Positions 53,579 to 63,066 are shown, counted from the stretch's first letter. The stretch: 64,000 bases of DNA from Actinomycetaceae bacterium (GCA_030527545.1 JAUNAP010000006.1:1-64000), one strand, 5' to 3'. The notes: generated by a model not told the origin, from the sequence alone. Program-made: numbers and translations.

Positions 53579-54739
53579 CTACCCCAGCGTCGTACGGATG
53601 CGTTCGACGGCCTCGAGCAGGCGCTCGTCCGGGGTGGTCAACGAAATCCGGATATACCCCTCGCCGGAAGCCCCGTAGCCTGATCCGGGGGTGACGATGA
53701 CGTGGGCACGCTCGAGGACATGCTCCGCGAACTGGGCCGAGGTCATCTCCTCTGGCACCTTCGTCCACACGTAAATGGTCGCCTGGGGTGCCTGTGCGTC
53801 GAGACCGATGGCGCGCAGGGCGTCGACGACGAGGTCGCGACGCCGCGCATAGATCGCGCACTGGTCGGCAACGCACGTTTGCGGGCCCGTGAGAGCGACC
53901 GCGGCGGCGTCTTGGACCGCCGTGAACTGCCCTGAATCTATGTTGTTCTTGACGGTCCCTAGGGCCGCTACGATGTCGGGGTTGCCCACGGCAAAACCGA
54001 TCCGCCACCCCGTCATGTTGTAGGGCTTGGACAGGGAGAAGAACTCGATGGCGACCTCTTCGGCCCCCGGGTAGGACAGGATCGAGGGGGCGACGTAGCC
54101 GTCGTAGGTGAGATCACAATAGGCGTTGTCGTGGGCCAGGACGATGTCGTGGGTGCGGCAAAAGTCGATGGCGCGGCGGAAATACTCGTCCGTGGCGACG
54201 GCTCCCGTCGGGTTATTGGGGTAGCCAAGGAACATGATTTTCGCGCGCGCAGCGACGTCGTCGGGGACGGACTCAAAGTCGGCCAACCAACCGTTCTCGG
54301 CGTTCATCGCCATCTCGCGGGTGGTCGCGCCCCGCAGGAGAGCACCCGTGGCGTAGACGGGGTAGCCGATGGCGGGTACGAGGACGACGTCACCGGGGTC
54401 GACGAGAGCGACATGAAGGTTCGCGATCCCCTCCTTCGACCCGATGAGGGCAAGCGCCTGGGTGTCGGGATCGAGGTCAACGTCGAAGCGGCGAGACATG
54501 TAGGTGGCGACGGCCTCGCGGTAGCGGCGTGAGCCTTCATAGGCTGGGTACTGATGGTTGACGGGGTTGCGAATGGCTTCGGCCATGGCGTCAACGATGT
54601 GCGCAGGCGTCGGCCGGTCGGGGTCACCGATGCCCAAAGAGATGACGTCGACCCCGCGCGCCTCGAGGGCCGCTCTCTTTTTGTCGATGTCGGCGAAGAG
54701 GTACGGGCTGAGGCGAGAAAGATTGGTAGACGTTTTCAT
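53579..54739 (-). CDS. dapL: LL-diaminopimelate aminotransferase
   Basis: 386 residues from ATG 54739. PLP fold type I: GIGDPDRPTP N-terminus, YPAYEGSRRYREAVA, FLGYPNNPTGAVA, the PLP Lys in FSLSKPYNMTGWRIG, and IRISLTTP near the end. Strong similarity pattern to DapL, which converts tetrahydrodipicolinate directly to LL-diaminopimelate. It lies downstream of dapF, so the two enzymes make meso-diaminopimelate for lysine or wall synthesis in one operon. Ends close to the convergent DUF1846 gene. Confidence 0.88.
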   Translation of the reverse strand: MKTSTNLSRLSPYLFADIDKKRAALEARGVDVISLGIGDPDRPTPAHIVDAMAEAIRNPVNHQYPAYEGSRRYREAVATYMSRRFDVDLDPDTQALALIGSKEGIANLHVALVDPGDVVLVPAIGYPVYATGALLRGATTREMAMNAENGWLADFESVPDDVAARAKIMFLGYPNNPTGAVATDEYFRRAIDFCRTHDIVLAHDNAYCDLTYDGYVAPSILSYPGAEEVAIEFFSLSKPYNMTGWRIGFAVGNPDIVAALGTVKNNIDSGQFTAVQDAAAVALTGPQTCVADQCAIYARRRDLVVDALRAIGLDAQAPQATIYVWTKVPEEMTSAQFAEHVLERAHVIVTPGSGYGASGEGYIRISLTTPDERLLEAVERIRTTLG

Positions 54740-54744
54740 TTCGG

Positions 54745-55644
54745 TTATCTCTCCTGGTTGAGCTCGATGGTGCCGGCAAAAACGACATTCGCGGGACCCG
54801 TCATGACGACCTCGCTGCCGCGCCTCCAAGCGATCTCGACGCTGCCGCCGGGCATGGTGACTGTCACCGGTCCGTTGGCACCGCCCTCAATCGCGGTCAC
54901 GCCGACGGCACACGCACCCGTGCCGCAGGCGAGGGTCTCCGCGCAGCCGCGCTCATAAACGCGCATTCGACACCCTCGACCGGTGTCCTCAACGAACTCG
55001 ACGTTCGCCTGCTCGGGGAACACCTCGGCGTGAGAGATCCACGACCCCACGGCGTCGACGTCGAGGGTATCGAGGCCGGGCTCGCCCCGGTAGGCGGACT
55101 CATCGAAGTCGGCTTCGTCGAGGCGGCACACGGCGTGGGGGTTGCCCATCGACAGGCACGTCGCTACCGCGCGACCCCACGGCGTCTTCATCTCGAGGAC
55201 GACCGGCTCCGGTTCGACCGGCCGATCGGCGATGACGGGAACCGTCGCCGGATCCCAGCGGGGCTCGCCCATGCTCACGCGCGCTGCCGAGAAGGCGCCG
55301 TTGCACTCACGCACCACCTCGACGCGGCGGAGCCCGGCGAGCGTGTCGATGAGGAGGGTGTCGGCGGAGAGACCGGCAATGTCGTGGAGGTAGCGGGCGA
55401 CGCAGCGGACGCCGTTGCCACACATGTCGGCGCGGGTCCCGTCAGCATTGAAGTAGGTCATGGTCGCGTCCGCGCCGGGCGTGCTCGCGGGGTCTACGAC
55501 GATGACTCCGTCGGCGCCGACGCCGAGGTGCCGGTTGGTGAGCCGGCGGACATCGGCGGGCGCCAGTGTCAGGGGCGCCTTGAGGCCGTCGCAGACGACA
55601 AAGTCATTGCCGGCACCTTCCATCTTGACGAATCTCAGTTCCAT
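54745..55644 (-). CDS. dapF: Diaminopimelate epimerase
   Basis: 299 residues. Two catalytic Cys: Cys75 in DMCGNGVRC and the second in ACGTGACAVG near 235, with ALWGERIH-type replaced by GNDFVVCDG at the N-terminus. Interconverts LL- and meso-diaminopimelate. First gene of the dapF-dapL pair; AGGAGGC ribosome binding site. Divergent from the pilin gene. Confidence 0.93.
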   Translation of the reverse strand: MELRFVKMEGAGNDFVVCDGLKAPLTLAPADVRRLTNRHLGVGADGVIVVDPASTPGADATMTYFNADGTRADMCGNGVRCVARYLHDIAGLSADTLLIDTLAGLRRVEVVRECNGAFSAARVSMGEPRWDPATVPVIADRPVEPEPVVLEMKTPWGRAVATCLSMGNPHAVCRLDEADFDESAYRGEPGLDTLDVDAVGSWISHAEVFPEQANVEFVEDTGRGCRMRVYERGCAETLACGTGACAVGVTAIEGGANGPVTVTMPGGSVEIAWRRGSEVVMTGPANVVFAGTIELNQER

Positions 55645-55824
55645 GCCGCCTCCTCACCTCGTAAAGGCCAGAAACTACCACAAAGGCCTATTCAGTGCCC
55701 CGAAGGGTCATTTTTGTTTCACCCTCCACCGCGCGGGCCTCACGCGGACGGCGTGGGCATGACGGGCGCGCAACCCGGCGCGAGGCTGGGAGCGACCGGT
55801 GAGAACGACAGAAAGGACACGGTC

Positions 55825-56040
55825 ATGAAACGACGACTTCTCCATGCGCAAGCCGCCGCACACAGCTGGTGCCTAGCGCGATGCGGAACCCGGGATGGGG
55901 AGGAGGGGATGGCGACGGCCGAGTACGCGATCGGCACCCTGGCCGCGGCGGCATTCGCCGGGATTCTCCTCGTCATCGTCAAGGGTGGGGCTATCAAGCA
56001 GGCGCTCACCGAACTCATCAAACAGGCACTGTCGGTGTGA
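55825..56040 (+). CDS. Flp-pilin-like/DUF4244 protein
   Basis: 71 residues. Short charged start, then GMATAEYAIGTLAAAAFAGILLVIVKGG: the class III signal with E/Y-type cleavage context and one membrane helix. It is the pilin-like gene found beside the tad genes of actinobacteria (DUF4244). Probable role: subunit of a Flp-type pilus or pseudopilus. GTGA coupling to the next gene at 56037-56040. Confidence 0.8.
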   Translation: MKRRLLHAQAAAHSWCLARCGTRDGEEGMATAEYAIGTLAAAAFAGILLVIVKGGAIKQALTELIKQALSV

Positions 56041-56360
56041 GGCGCGACCACCGCTTAGGTGAAGCGGGGATGGTGAGCGCTGAATTCGCGCTCGCCTTCC
56101 CCGCCGTCATTATCGTGCTGGCGCTCATCGTGGGCGCCGGTGCGGTCGCAAGCGCGAAGGTGCGCGCCTGCGATCTTGCCCGCGTGGGGGCGCGGGCTGC
56201 CGCGATCGGCGCCCCCGCTCCGGAGGGATCCGTCGAGGTGATAGCGGCGGGCCCATGGATCGACGCGAAGGCGACGGTGAGCGTCGTGGGGATCGGCGGG
56301 CGCCTCGCGCCTACGGTGACGTGCACGGCGAGTGCACCGAACGAGGAGGTTTCACCGTGA
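56037..56360 (+). CDS. TadE-family pseudopilin
   Basis: 107 residues from GTG 56037, overlapping the pilin stop. EAGMVSAEFALAFPAVIIVLALIVGAG: TadE-like N-terminal helix with G-M-V-S-x-E start. Residue content after the helix is Ala/Arg-rich. Part of the tad-like set on the + strand; its stop overlaps the next GTG. Confidence 0.8.
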   Translation: MRRDHRLGEAGMVSAEFALAFPAVIIVLALIVGAGAVASAKVRACDLARVGARAAAIGAPAPEGSVEVIAAGPWIDAKATVSVVGIGGRLAPTVTCTASAPNEEVSP

Positions 56361-56722
56361 CCGCCCCTCCACGACTCGCCGGCGAGGGCGAGCGGGGGTC
56401 CGGCACTGTGCTCGCCGCCGGCTTGACCGCTGTTGCCGCGACGATTGCGGTGGCGGTGAGTGCGATTGGCGCCGTCGACGCCGCCAGGGCGCGCGCCCAG
56501 GCGGCGGCCGACGGCGCCGCCCTCGCCGCGGCACTCGCCGAGGCGGGGCTTCGCCAGACGGCCCCGTGTCAGGAGGCCGCCGCTCTAGCTGCTCGGATGG
56601 ACGCACGCCTCCTCGAGTGCGAAACGAACTCCGGCCACGCGCGGGTACGAGTGAGTGTTCCGGCCCTCGCCGCGGCCGGCGTGTGGGAGGTTTCGGCGCA
56701 CGCCCACGCGGGACCGGGCTAG
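56357..56722 (+). CDS. TadE-like protein of the actinobacterial secretion neighbourhood (Rv3654c type)
   Basis: 121 residues from GTG 56357. GERGSGTVLAAGLTAVAATIAVAVSAIG: hydrophobic N-terminal helix, then ARARAQAAADGAALAAA, as in Rv3654c-type proteins. Ala content is very high. Converges with the minus-strand TadC-like gene, sharing the last four bases. Confidence 0.8.
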   Translation: MTAPPRLAGEGERGSGTVLAAGLTAVAATIAVAVSAIGAVDAARARAQAAADGAALAAALAEAGLRQTAPCQEAAALAARMDARLLECETNSGHARVRVSVPALAAAGVWEVSAHAHAGPG

Positions 56723-57222
56723 ATCATGTCGATGACAACGGGCACGAGACCGATCAGTACGAAGGCCGGAAGCAGGCACAGGCCAAGGGGGAGGACGAGC
56801 GAGACGGCCAGTCGCTCGGCCGCCTCCTTGGCCTCTTGGGTGCGCGAGTGACGGATGCGGCTTGCTTGAGCCCTCAGGAGAGGCGCCGGGGCTATCCCGT
56901 CCCTCCAGGCGGGGGCCAGTGCCCGTTCGAGGGCCTCGAGACGGGCCGGAACGCCAGCCCAGGCGTCGTCCCAATCCACCCCCAGCCGCAACGCTGTGGC
57001 GCACACGCACAGTTCCTCTTCTTCGCACGCGTGCCCAACGGCATCGAGGATGTCGGGGATGGCGGCTCCCGAGGCAAGCGACGCCGCGGCTAGGTCGACG
57101 ATGACGGCTCGGTCAATGCGGCGCGAACGCGCCGGCTCCGGTGGGCGGCTTCGCGAGCCGAGGGCCCAGGGGAGGGTGCCCGCGGCGGCCGCGAGCGCCG
57201 CAAGAAACGCACTCGCCGTCAT
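56719..57222 (-). CDS. Type II secretion F-domain protein (TadC-like)
   Basis: 167 residues from ATG 57222. Ala-rich helical protein with the T2SSF pattern (ACEEEELCVCATALRLG, EALERALAPAWRDGI) and a C-terminal membrane helix (LAVSLVLPLGLCLLPAFVLI). It would lie in the inner membrane as platform for the pilus ATPase. ATG overlaps the upstream F-domain gene stop (ATGA). Confidence 0.78.
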   Translation of the reverse strand: MTASAFLAALAAAAGTLPWALGSRSRPPEPARSRRIDRAVIVDLAAASLASGAAIPDILDAVGHACEEEELCVCATALRLGVDWDDAWAGVPARLEALERALAPAWRDGIAPAPLLRAQASRIRHSRTQEAKEAAERLAVSLVLPLGLCLLPAFVLIGLVPVVIDMI

Positions 57223-57827
57223 GTCTGGTCGACCTCTGCCTTGGCGATGAGCCGGCGCATCCACCACACGCCGACGGCTTCGGCACCCACGCCTGCCACG
57301 CCCACGAGCGTTCCGATCCCTCCGTCGGTGAGGACGTGCAGGGGCTGGGCTCCGACGAACGCCCCGAGTGCGAGCCCTCCGAGCGGCAGCAGGGCGAGTA
57401 GACGCGCCGTCATTGTGGGACCAACGAAGGCGAGGCGTCGCGCATTGGCTGCTTCTCTTGCCTCATCGACTCCGTCAACGAGACCGTCGAGCACCTCGGC
57501 CAGCGGCGCACCCACACGTGTGGCCAGTTCGCAGGCGGCTTCGATCTCGGGGGCCTTCTCGATGACCTCGTATCCGGGTCGGCCGAGATCGCTCAAACCG
57601 GCGCGAGTGGCCTCGGCGACGCTCGCTCCCGCCCGCAGGCGCGCGGCCATGATCGCGGCGAGTTCTCCGACGGGAAACGGCTGGCGACGACGACGCCTGC
57701 GCCACTGCGACGTCACCCATAGGCGGATTGACCTGCGCGGGCGTGCCTGGAGTCGAAGGATGCCGCGGCGGGAGGGGGTGAGCGCAAAGGCCCCACAGGC
57801 CGCCAGGAGGACGGCGAGGGCGCTCAC
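57219..57827 (-). CDS. Type II secretion F-domain protein (TadB-like)
   Basis: 202 residues from GTG 57827. N-terminal hydrophobic segment (SALAVLLAACGAFAL), a basic stretch, then a GspF-like cytoplasmic domain (GELAAIMAARLRAGASVAEATRAGL) and two C-terminal membrane segments (LLALLPLGGLALGAF and LVGVAGVGAEAVGVWW). Forms the membrane platform with the following F-domain protein. GTG overlaps the ATPase stop (57824-57827). Confidence 0.8.
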   Translation of the reverse strand: MSALAVLLAACGAFALTPSRRGILRLQARPRRSIRLWVTSQWRRRRRRQPFPVGELAAIMAARLRAGASVAEATRAGLSDLGRPGYEVIEKAPEIEAACELATRVGAPLAEVLDGLVDGVDEAREAANARRLAFVGPTMTARLLALLPLGGLALGAFVGAQPLHVLTDGGIGTLVGVAGVGAEAVGVWWMRRLIAKAEVDQT

Positions 57828-58978
57828 GGCAGGCTCCCGGGATCGAGGTCGAGCCGGGCGGCGAGCGCCGCCCACCCCGGGCCGGTCTCGAGGCGGCCGT
57901 CGGCACTGACGCTGATGGCGGTGCTGGCCTCGAGATGTCCCCGGCACATGTTCGGCACGGCAATGTCGCTCACCCACCGGTGTGCGCGCCCGTGGGAGCC
58001 GGGCTGGCTGCGGCGGATGTGGACGAACGCGTCGATACCGGCCTTGGCCTGCGCGGCGATCGTCGGCTCATCGAGGCCGGCGAGGGCTCCGAGGGCGACA
58101 AGGCGGGCGGGCACGTCCTTCGGGGTATTCGCGTGGATGGTTGCCCAGCCGCCTTCGTGGCCGGTGTTCATGGCGGCGAGTACCTCTCGCACCTCCGCAC
58201 CGCGGCACTCCCCGAGGATGAGCCGGTCGGGGCGCATTCTCATCGCCGCCCGCAGGAGATCGCTCATACTGACCGTCCCGGCACCCTCAACGTTGCCCCG
58301 CCTCTCTTGGAGGTGGACAACGTGGGGGTGGCGAGGCTGGAGCTCGGTGACCTCTTCGATGATGATGAGCCTGTGGGTGTGGGGGATCTCGGCGAGGAGA
58401 GCAGCGAGGAGCGTCGTCTTCCCGGATCCGGTTGCCCCGGAAATGAAGGTTGAGGCCCTCCGCGCCACGAGAGCGGTCAACACGCGGGCGAGGCCGGGCG
58501 CGATCGTGCCGGCAGCGGTGAGGTCGGCGACGCTGAGGGCACTCGCACGCGGAATCCTCAGCGATACGAGGGGAAAACCGCTGGACAACGGGGGCAGCAC
58601 AGCGTGGAGGCGGATCCCGCTCGGCAGCGTCCCGTCGGCGATGGGGCAGGCGTCATCGAGCCTGACCCCGGCGGCGGCGGCCAGGCCAACGGCGAGGGCG
58701 CGCAGCCCGGCGGGTCCCTCGACGTGGAGGTCGCACCGCTCCAGCCCATGCCCGCGGTCGACCCACACGTGATCGGGGTCGTTGATGAGGAGATCGGTGA
58801 CATCCGGTTCTTCGGCTAAGTCAGCCAGCTGGCGGGTGAGTCCCTTGAGTCTCGCCTCGAGCTCGCGCTTGTCTGCTACGAGGCCGGCGGCGGTCCGCAT
58901 CCCTGGGGCCTCAGAAAGCGCCTGGGTGCGGGTGCGGCCGCGAGCGAGGGCGAGCCGGGGATCTCTTCGTGCCCTCAC
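57824..58978 (-). CDS. TadA/CpaF-type secretion ATPase
   Basis: 384 residues from GTG 58978. N-terminal domain (about 30-150), then Walker A GATGSGKTT near 181, Asp box RLIIIEEVTEL, Walker B RLILGECRGAE, and His box EGGWATIHAN. Powers assembly or export by the tad-like machine. Start overlaps the CpaE-like stop (GTGA). Confidence 0.9.
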   Translation of the reverse strand: MRARRDPRLALARGRTRTQALSEAPGMRTAAGLVADKRELEARLKGLTRQLADLAEEPDVTDLLINDPDHVWVDRGHGLERCDLHVEGPAGLRALAVGLAAAAGVRLDDACPIADGTLPSGIRLHAVLPPLSSGFPLVSLRIPRASALSVADLTAAGTIAPGLARVLTALVARRASTFISGATGSGKTTLLAALLAEIPHTHRLIIIEEVTELQPRHPHVVHLQERRGNVEGAGTVSMSDLLRAAMRMRPDRLILGECRGAEVREVLAAMNTGHEGGWATIHANTPKDVPARLVALGALAGLDEPTIAAQAKAGIDAFVHIRRSQPGSHGRAHRWVSDIAVPNMCRGHLEASTAISVSADGRLETGPGWAALAARLDLDPGSLP

Positions 58979-59802
58979 GTGTCGCCTCGCAGTGCCGCTT
59001 CTATGCGCGCCAGGGTGCGTGACCAGGAGCGGGAGGCAGCCGGGATCGGCCCGTAGCCCTCCCCCGTGGCGCGGGCGGCGGCCCGGAGCCCCCGCGGGTC
59101 GATGCGCGCGACGGAGGTCGCCAGGCCGGGTGGGGCGAGCAGCAGGTCGGGAGTTGCGCCGCGATCGAGAGCGGCCTGCGCCGCCGGGGTGGGCAGCGCG
59201 CAGGCGATGTCGAAGGCCCCCGTCGGTGCGGGTGCGCGCCCGGCATCGGCGACCACCCAGTCGAAGGCGCATCCGAGGGTCGTCCACGTCGATTCCGGGT
59301 CGCTCGTGGTCACGACACTGACGTTGTTCCAGCGGGGAAGCTCATCGGCCACGCGGTTGGCCAGGGTCCCGGCGGTCACGCGCGCCCCGTTGCGGCCGAT
59401 CCCCAAGGCGGCCTCGAGGTCGGTCGTGCCGGTGACGTCAACGACGGCGGTGCGGCCCCGCCGTGCCAGCCGAGCGGCCAGACCGGCGGCGATGCTCGTT
59501 GCCCCGGCACCTCCGCACAGTCCCCTCACCCACGCGGTGTGGGCCCGCTCGCCGGCGAGAGCCTCGTCGATGAGTAGGAGCATGTCCTCCTCGTCGCCGG
59601 GCAGGACAGCGTCAATCCCGACGCCGGCGCGCGCGCCCACCGTCAGGTCCGCCGCCTGGCCAACGCCGATGCTCACACGACCTCCCGGCCCATGGGTCCA
59701 TCCGCCGAGTTCGACCAGCTCGATGACACTCGCGCGCAGCGTCTCGTGCGCCCCCACAATCTCGACGTCGGGGCGCGGTGTCGTCTCGCGTCGTTTCGTC
59801 AT
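58975..59802 (-). CDS. CpaE/Ssd-like protein with degenerate Walker A
   Basis: 275 residues from ATG 59802. N-terminal response-regulator-like half (DVEIVGAHETLRASVIELVELGG), then a MinD/ParA-type half whose P-loop reads GLCGGAGATS (96-103): the lysine of the canonical GGxGKT/S is Ala. Matches the CpaE-like proteins of the helicase/secretion neighbourhood. First gene of the minus-strand tad-like operon. Loss of the P-loop Lys suggests ATP binding is weak or lost. Confidence 0.82.
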   Translation of the reverse strand: MTKRRETTPRPDVEIVGAHETLRASVIELVELGGWTHGPGGRVSIGVGQAADLTVGARAGVGIDAVLPGDEEDMLLLIDEALAGERAHTAWVRGLCGGAGATSIAAGLAARLARRGRTAVVDVTGTTDLEAALGIGRNGARVTAGTLANRVADELPRWNNVSVVTTSDPESTWTTLGCAFDWVVADAGRAPAPTGAFDIACALPTPAAQAALDRGATPDLLLAPPGLATSVARIDPRGLRAAARATGEGYGPIPAASRSWSRTLARIEAALRGDT

Positions 59803-59935
59803 GTCCCCATCATCGCGTCGCTTTCTCCACACCTCCCCCGGCCTCTCTCACACCCGTGAGACGTCGCCCGTTATCGCCCCTCAGACACACGAGTGATCCC
59901 GGCGTTTTCTCAGCTTCGCCCACTACGATGGCCCC

Positions 59936-60907
59936 ATGAGTGCCTCCGTCCTCGCGACCGCCCCCAGTGAGGGCGAGAGCACACGCGGCCACGTTTTTGC
60001 AGCCGTCATCGGGGTCATACTCGGTGGCGGCAGTATTTTCGCCCTCGTCTATTCCGCCGCCGCCTTCCAAATCGGCGTCACCCAGGGGACTCCCTGGGGT
60101 TCTTCCCTCGCCATGGCTGCCCTCGTAGCGGGCCTCGCCATGCTCGTTGCGACCGTTATCACCGCGGGAACGATCTCGACATGGGCTCTCCTCACCACGT
60201 GTGCCGTCAGCATCGCCGTCGTCGTGGCAGCGACTATCGGCGGGGTCGAAGCGACGCTGGCTTCGCAGGTGTGGGATCAGCTCGCCTGGTCCCCCCTCGT
60301 CTCCGGTCTCGCGGCGACCTTCATGGGCGCCACCTACGCGTGCGGATCCGCCCGCCGCTCGGGGGCCCACCTCGCGCGAGCCGAATTCGATCCGGCCACC
60401 GCGCAGGCTCGCACACGGCGGCTCTACGTCGCCCCTAAACCCCTACGCACCTCCTGGGGACTGTCCCTCCTGTCCGCGCTCGCGGCCGGAATCGGCCTCG
60501 ATGCAGCCCTCCTATGGCTCGCCGACCACACGAAGGCCGACCCGACGACCGTCGCCCTCGTGCCGACAGGTTCGCCGACCGCCCACTCCCTCGTCACGAT
60601 GGGAGCGTGCGTGGCGGCGACGATCCTCATTATGTCGGCCGCCCTGTCCTCGTTTGGGCCCCTGGTCGCGGTCGTCACGCTCTTCCTCGCCCCCGCCGTC
60701 TACGCCTCGACCTTCGAGCTCTTCTCCCTCGGACATTCCCTGACGGTAGAGTCACTGCGCCCCCTCACCCTCGCCTCACCCGTCATGGGCGTGTGGGGCG
60801 GCGTCATGCTCTTAACCATTTTGGCCACAACGCTCGCCCGCCGCGATGGACACACCCGCCAGACGCGTGCCTGCCTCAAGGCAAGTGTCGCGCAGTTGTC
60901 ATCGTGA
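59936..60907 (+). CDS. Multi-pass membrane protein, unknown function
   Basis: 323 residues with about eight hydrophobic helices (HVFAAVIGVILGGGSIFALV near 18, the IVVVAATIGGVEATLA region, then VAATILIMSAALSSFGPLVAVV near 230). Basic loop ARTRRLYVAPKPLRTSW near 162-178. No family recognised. Probably its own promoter, opposite to the CpaE-like gene. Confidence 0.78.
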   Translation: MSASVLATAPSEGESTRGHVFAAVIGVILGGGSIFALVYSAAAFQIGVTQGTPWGSSLAMAALVAGLAMLVATVITAGTISTWALLTTCAVSIAVVVAATIGGVEATLASQVWDQLAWSPLVSGLAATFMGATYACGSARRSGAHLARAEFDPATAQARTRRLYVAPKPLRTSWGLSLLSALAAGIGLDAALLWLADHTKADPTTVALVPTGSPTAHSLVTMGACVAATILIMSAALSSFGPLVAVVTLFLAPAVYASTFELFSLGHSLTVESLRPLTLASPVMGVWGGVMLLTILATTLARRDGHTRQTRACLKASVAQLSS

Positions 60908-60991
60908 AACGCCGCCTCGCCGGTGTGGTGACGCGCCGGCACCACCGACTGCCGCTAGTGTGGAGCCGAAGTATCGAATGAGGAGGCAGTC

Positions 60992-62158
60992 ATGACCGAG
61001 AGGACCGGCCGCGAAACCGAGGCTGGCAAGCGCGTATGGTTCGTCGGCGAGGAGGAGACGCCCGAGACGCGTCCCACGCTCTCGCACGACGACGCCATCA
61101 TCGCCGGTGGCGCGATCGGCGAAACACAGACCCTGGCCGACCCCGTTGCAGCAGCAGCCGAGGCCGCAGCCGCGCACGACGTCATCGGTGAATCCGACCT
61201 CGAGGAAACGACGGTCCTCCCCGCGGCCGAGGAATCGACCCCGCACGAACCCGCCGCCGCCGACGAGGCGCCCACCGTGGCCCTCGCGACCGAAAACGCC
61301 GAGGCCCCCGAGCAAAAGACAGACGACACCGAAGAGGAAACCGAGCGCAGTAAGGCAACCACCGAAGGCGAGATGACTCGGGTACGCCGCCAATCGCTCC
61401 TGTCGATGAGCGACCCAGAGCCGAGCGACGACGACCAGCCGACCGGCTCGCCCCAGACCTCAACCTCGTCGGGAGCGGAGGAAAGCGCCGCAACCGCTCC
61501 CCTGCCCGTGGCTCAAGAGGACGAGGAGAAGGCCGAACGCCCGCGGCACGACGCTGCAGCGACCCCATCTCCACTCGCACCGGCACCCACGCCTGCGCCG
61601 CTCGCCCCCACCCGTATCGACGACACGATCTTCGAAGGCGCCACCCAGCTTCCTTCGATCCCCTCGCGCGTACCCGCACACCTGTGGAGCCTCCTCCTTA
61701 CTCTCGTTCTGCTGCCGGTCGCCTGGTTCTTCGCCACCGACGGCGTCACGCGACTCTTCCCCGCCTCGCTCGAGACTCTCCCCCACACCGTGTCCAACTG
61801 GGCAGGCGTCGGCGAGATCGGCGCCGCAGCCCTCGCGGTGTTCCTGCTCATTCTCCTCGCCCGCCGCTCCTCACTCGGCGCCTTCGTGTGGGGCACGGTG
61901 GCGACGCTCATCGGTATCGCCGGGATGGTCGCAACCGCACAGATTGCGCCCTACCTCGACCCCTCGGTCGCAGCGCTACGGCGAGTCAACGACTTCTTCG
62001 GCAACATCGCCCACCACCTCGTCGTCACCCTGCCCACCGGGATTATCGCGCTCGCGGGGATTGTCCTCATCGGTATCGGGTTCGTGTCGCACGGCGCCCG
62101 CCGGGCGGGACGACGTGACTACGTCGCCCACCGCACGATCGAACGCATGGATTCGTGA
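60992..62158 (+). CDS. Acidic N-terminal, C-terminal four-helix membrane protein
   Basis: 388 residues. Residues 1-210 are acidic, Pro/Thr/Ala-rich and probably disordered (GEEETPETRPTLSHDD, EDEEKAERPRHD). Four membrane helices follow (about 225-245, 270-288, 292-315, 345-368). No family recognised. Stop overlaps the next gene's GTG start. Confidence 0.8.
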   Translation: MTERTGRETEAGKRVWFVGEEETPETRPTLSHDDAIIAGGAIGETQTLADPVAAAAEAAAAHDVIGESDLEETTVLPAAEESTPHEPAAADEAPTVALATENAEAPEQKTDDTEEETERSKATTEGEMTRVRRQSLLSMSDPEPSDDDQPTGSPQTSTSSGAEESAATAPLPVAQEDEEKAERPRHDAAATPSPLAPAPTPAPLAPTRIDDTIFEGATQLPSIPSRVPAHLWSLLLTLVLLPVAWFFATDGVTRLFPASLETLPHTVSNWAGVGEIGAAALAVFLLILLARRSSLGAFVWGTVATLIGIAGMVATAQIAPYLDPSVAALRRVNDFFGNIAHHLVVTLPTGIIALAGIVLIGIGFVSHGARRAGRRDYVAHRTIERMDS

Positions 62159-63066
62159 GGACACCCGCTCCCCCAGATCCCACCCTCGTTCGCCCTCCCG
62201 GCCCGTGGGTGCACCGCGACCTATCCGTCAACGGGACGCAGCTCCACATCGTCGAGACGGGGAACCTGCGTTCAACGGACGCCCTCATCCTCATCCATGG
62301 TTTTCCGCAGATGTGGTGGGCATGGCGAGATGTCCTCGAAGCGCACGCCGATTCCGACCGGCGTGTCGTCGCCATGGACATTCGCGGCAGTGGCGGTTCG
62401 GATCGTCCGCCCACGGGCTACGATCTCGTCACTCTCGCCCGCGACGCAATCGGCGTGGCCACGAGCGTGGGAGCCCGCCGGGCCGTCCTCGTGGGCCACG
62501 GGATCGGCGGGGTGCTTGCCTGGACAGCGGCGGCGATAGCACCGGGGCTCATCCGCGGGATCGTGCCCATCGCGGCTCCCCACCCCCTCGAGTTGCGTAC
62601 CTACCTCCACGCCCTGTTCACTCGAGGGGCGGCGACCTACGCCCTCTTCCACGTGCCCGTCGCTGGTCCTCATCGGCTACGTTCGACGCGCGGCGTACGG
62701 GGCATCCTCGGCAACTGGTCGGCGCCGGCCAACCGGGCCCGCGTCCTCGCGGGTAGTGCCCGCTATCACGAAGTTCTCTCGGCGCCCTTCGCGGCGGAGG
62801 CGGCGCTACGGCCCCTCAAGCAGCTCCGATTCCTTACCCGGCAGGAACGCCGGCTCCTACGCGTACCGGTCGCCTCTCCGGTTCTTGCCGTTCGAGGCCG
62901 CTCCGACCGGATCATGCCCGCGCAGGCGTTTGCGCGCGACGCCGAGCACGTCGTCTCACTACTCACTCACGTGGCGCTCCCCGAATGCGGCCACTTCGTA
63001 CCGGAAGAGGCACCGGGGCCGCTCATGGACGCGATGCGGCCCGTCGTCGACTCTATGCTGCCCTAG
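62155..63066 (+). CDS. Alpha/beta-hydrolase-fold protein, nucleophile missing
   Basis: 303 residues from GTG 62155. Fold marks are present: HGFPQMWWAW oxyanion loop, VVAMDIRGSGGSDRP, the acid in RGRSDRIMP and His in ECGHFVPEE. The nucleophile elbow reads VGHGIGG, so residue 116, normally Asp (epoxide hydrolase) or Ser, is Gly. The gene is in the place of ephE in mycobacteria (next to nth). It may be a pseudoenzyme or use another residue. Confidence 0.85.
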   Translation: MRTPAPPDPTLVRPPGPWVHRDLSVNGTQLHIVETGNLRSTDALILIHGFPQMWWAWRDVLEAHADSDRRVVAMDIRGSGGSDRPPTGYDLVTLARDAIGVATSVGARRAVLVGHGIGGVLAWTAAAIAPGLIRGIVPIAAPHPLELRTYLHALFTRGAATYALFHVPVAGPHRLRSTRGVRGILGNWSAPANRARVLAGSARYHEVLSAPFAAEAALRPLKQLRFLTRQERRLLRVPVASPVLAVRGRSDRIMPAQAFARDAEHVVSLLTHVALPECGHFVPEEAPGPLMDAMRPVVDSMLP

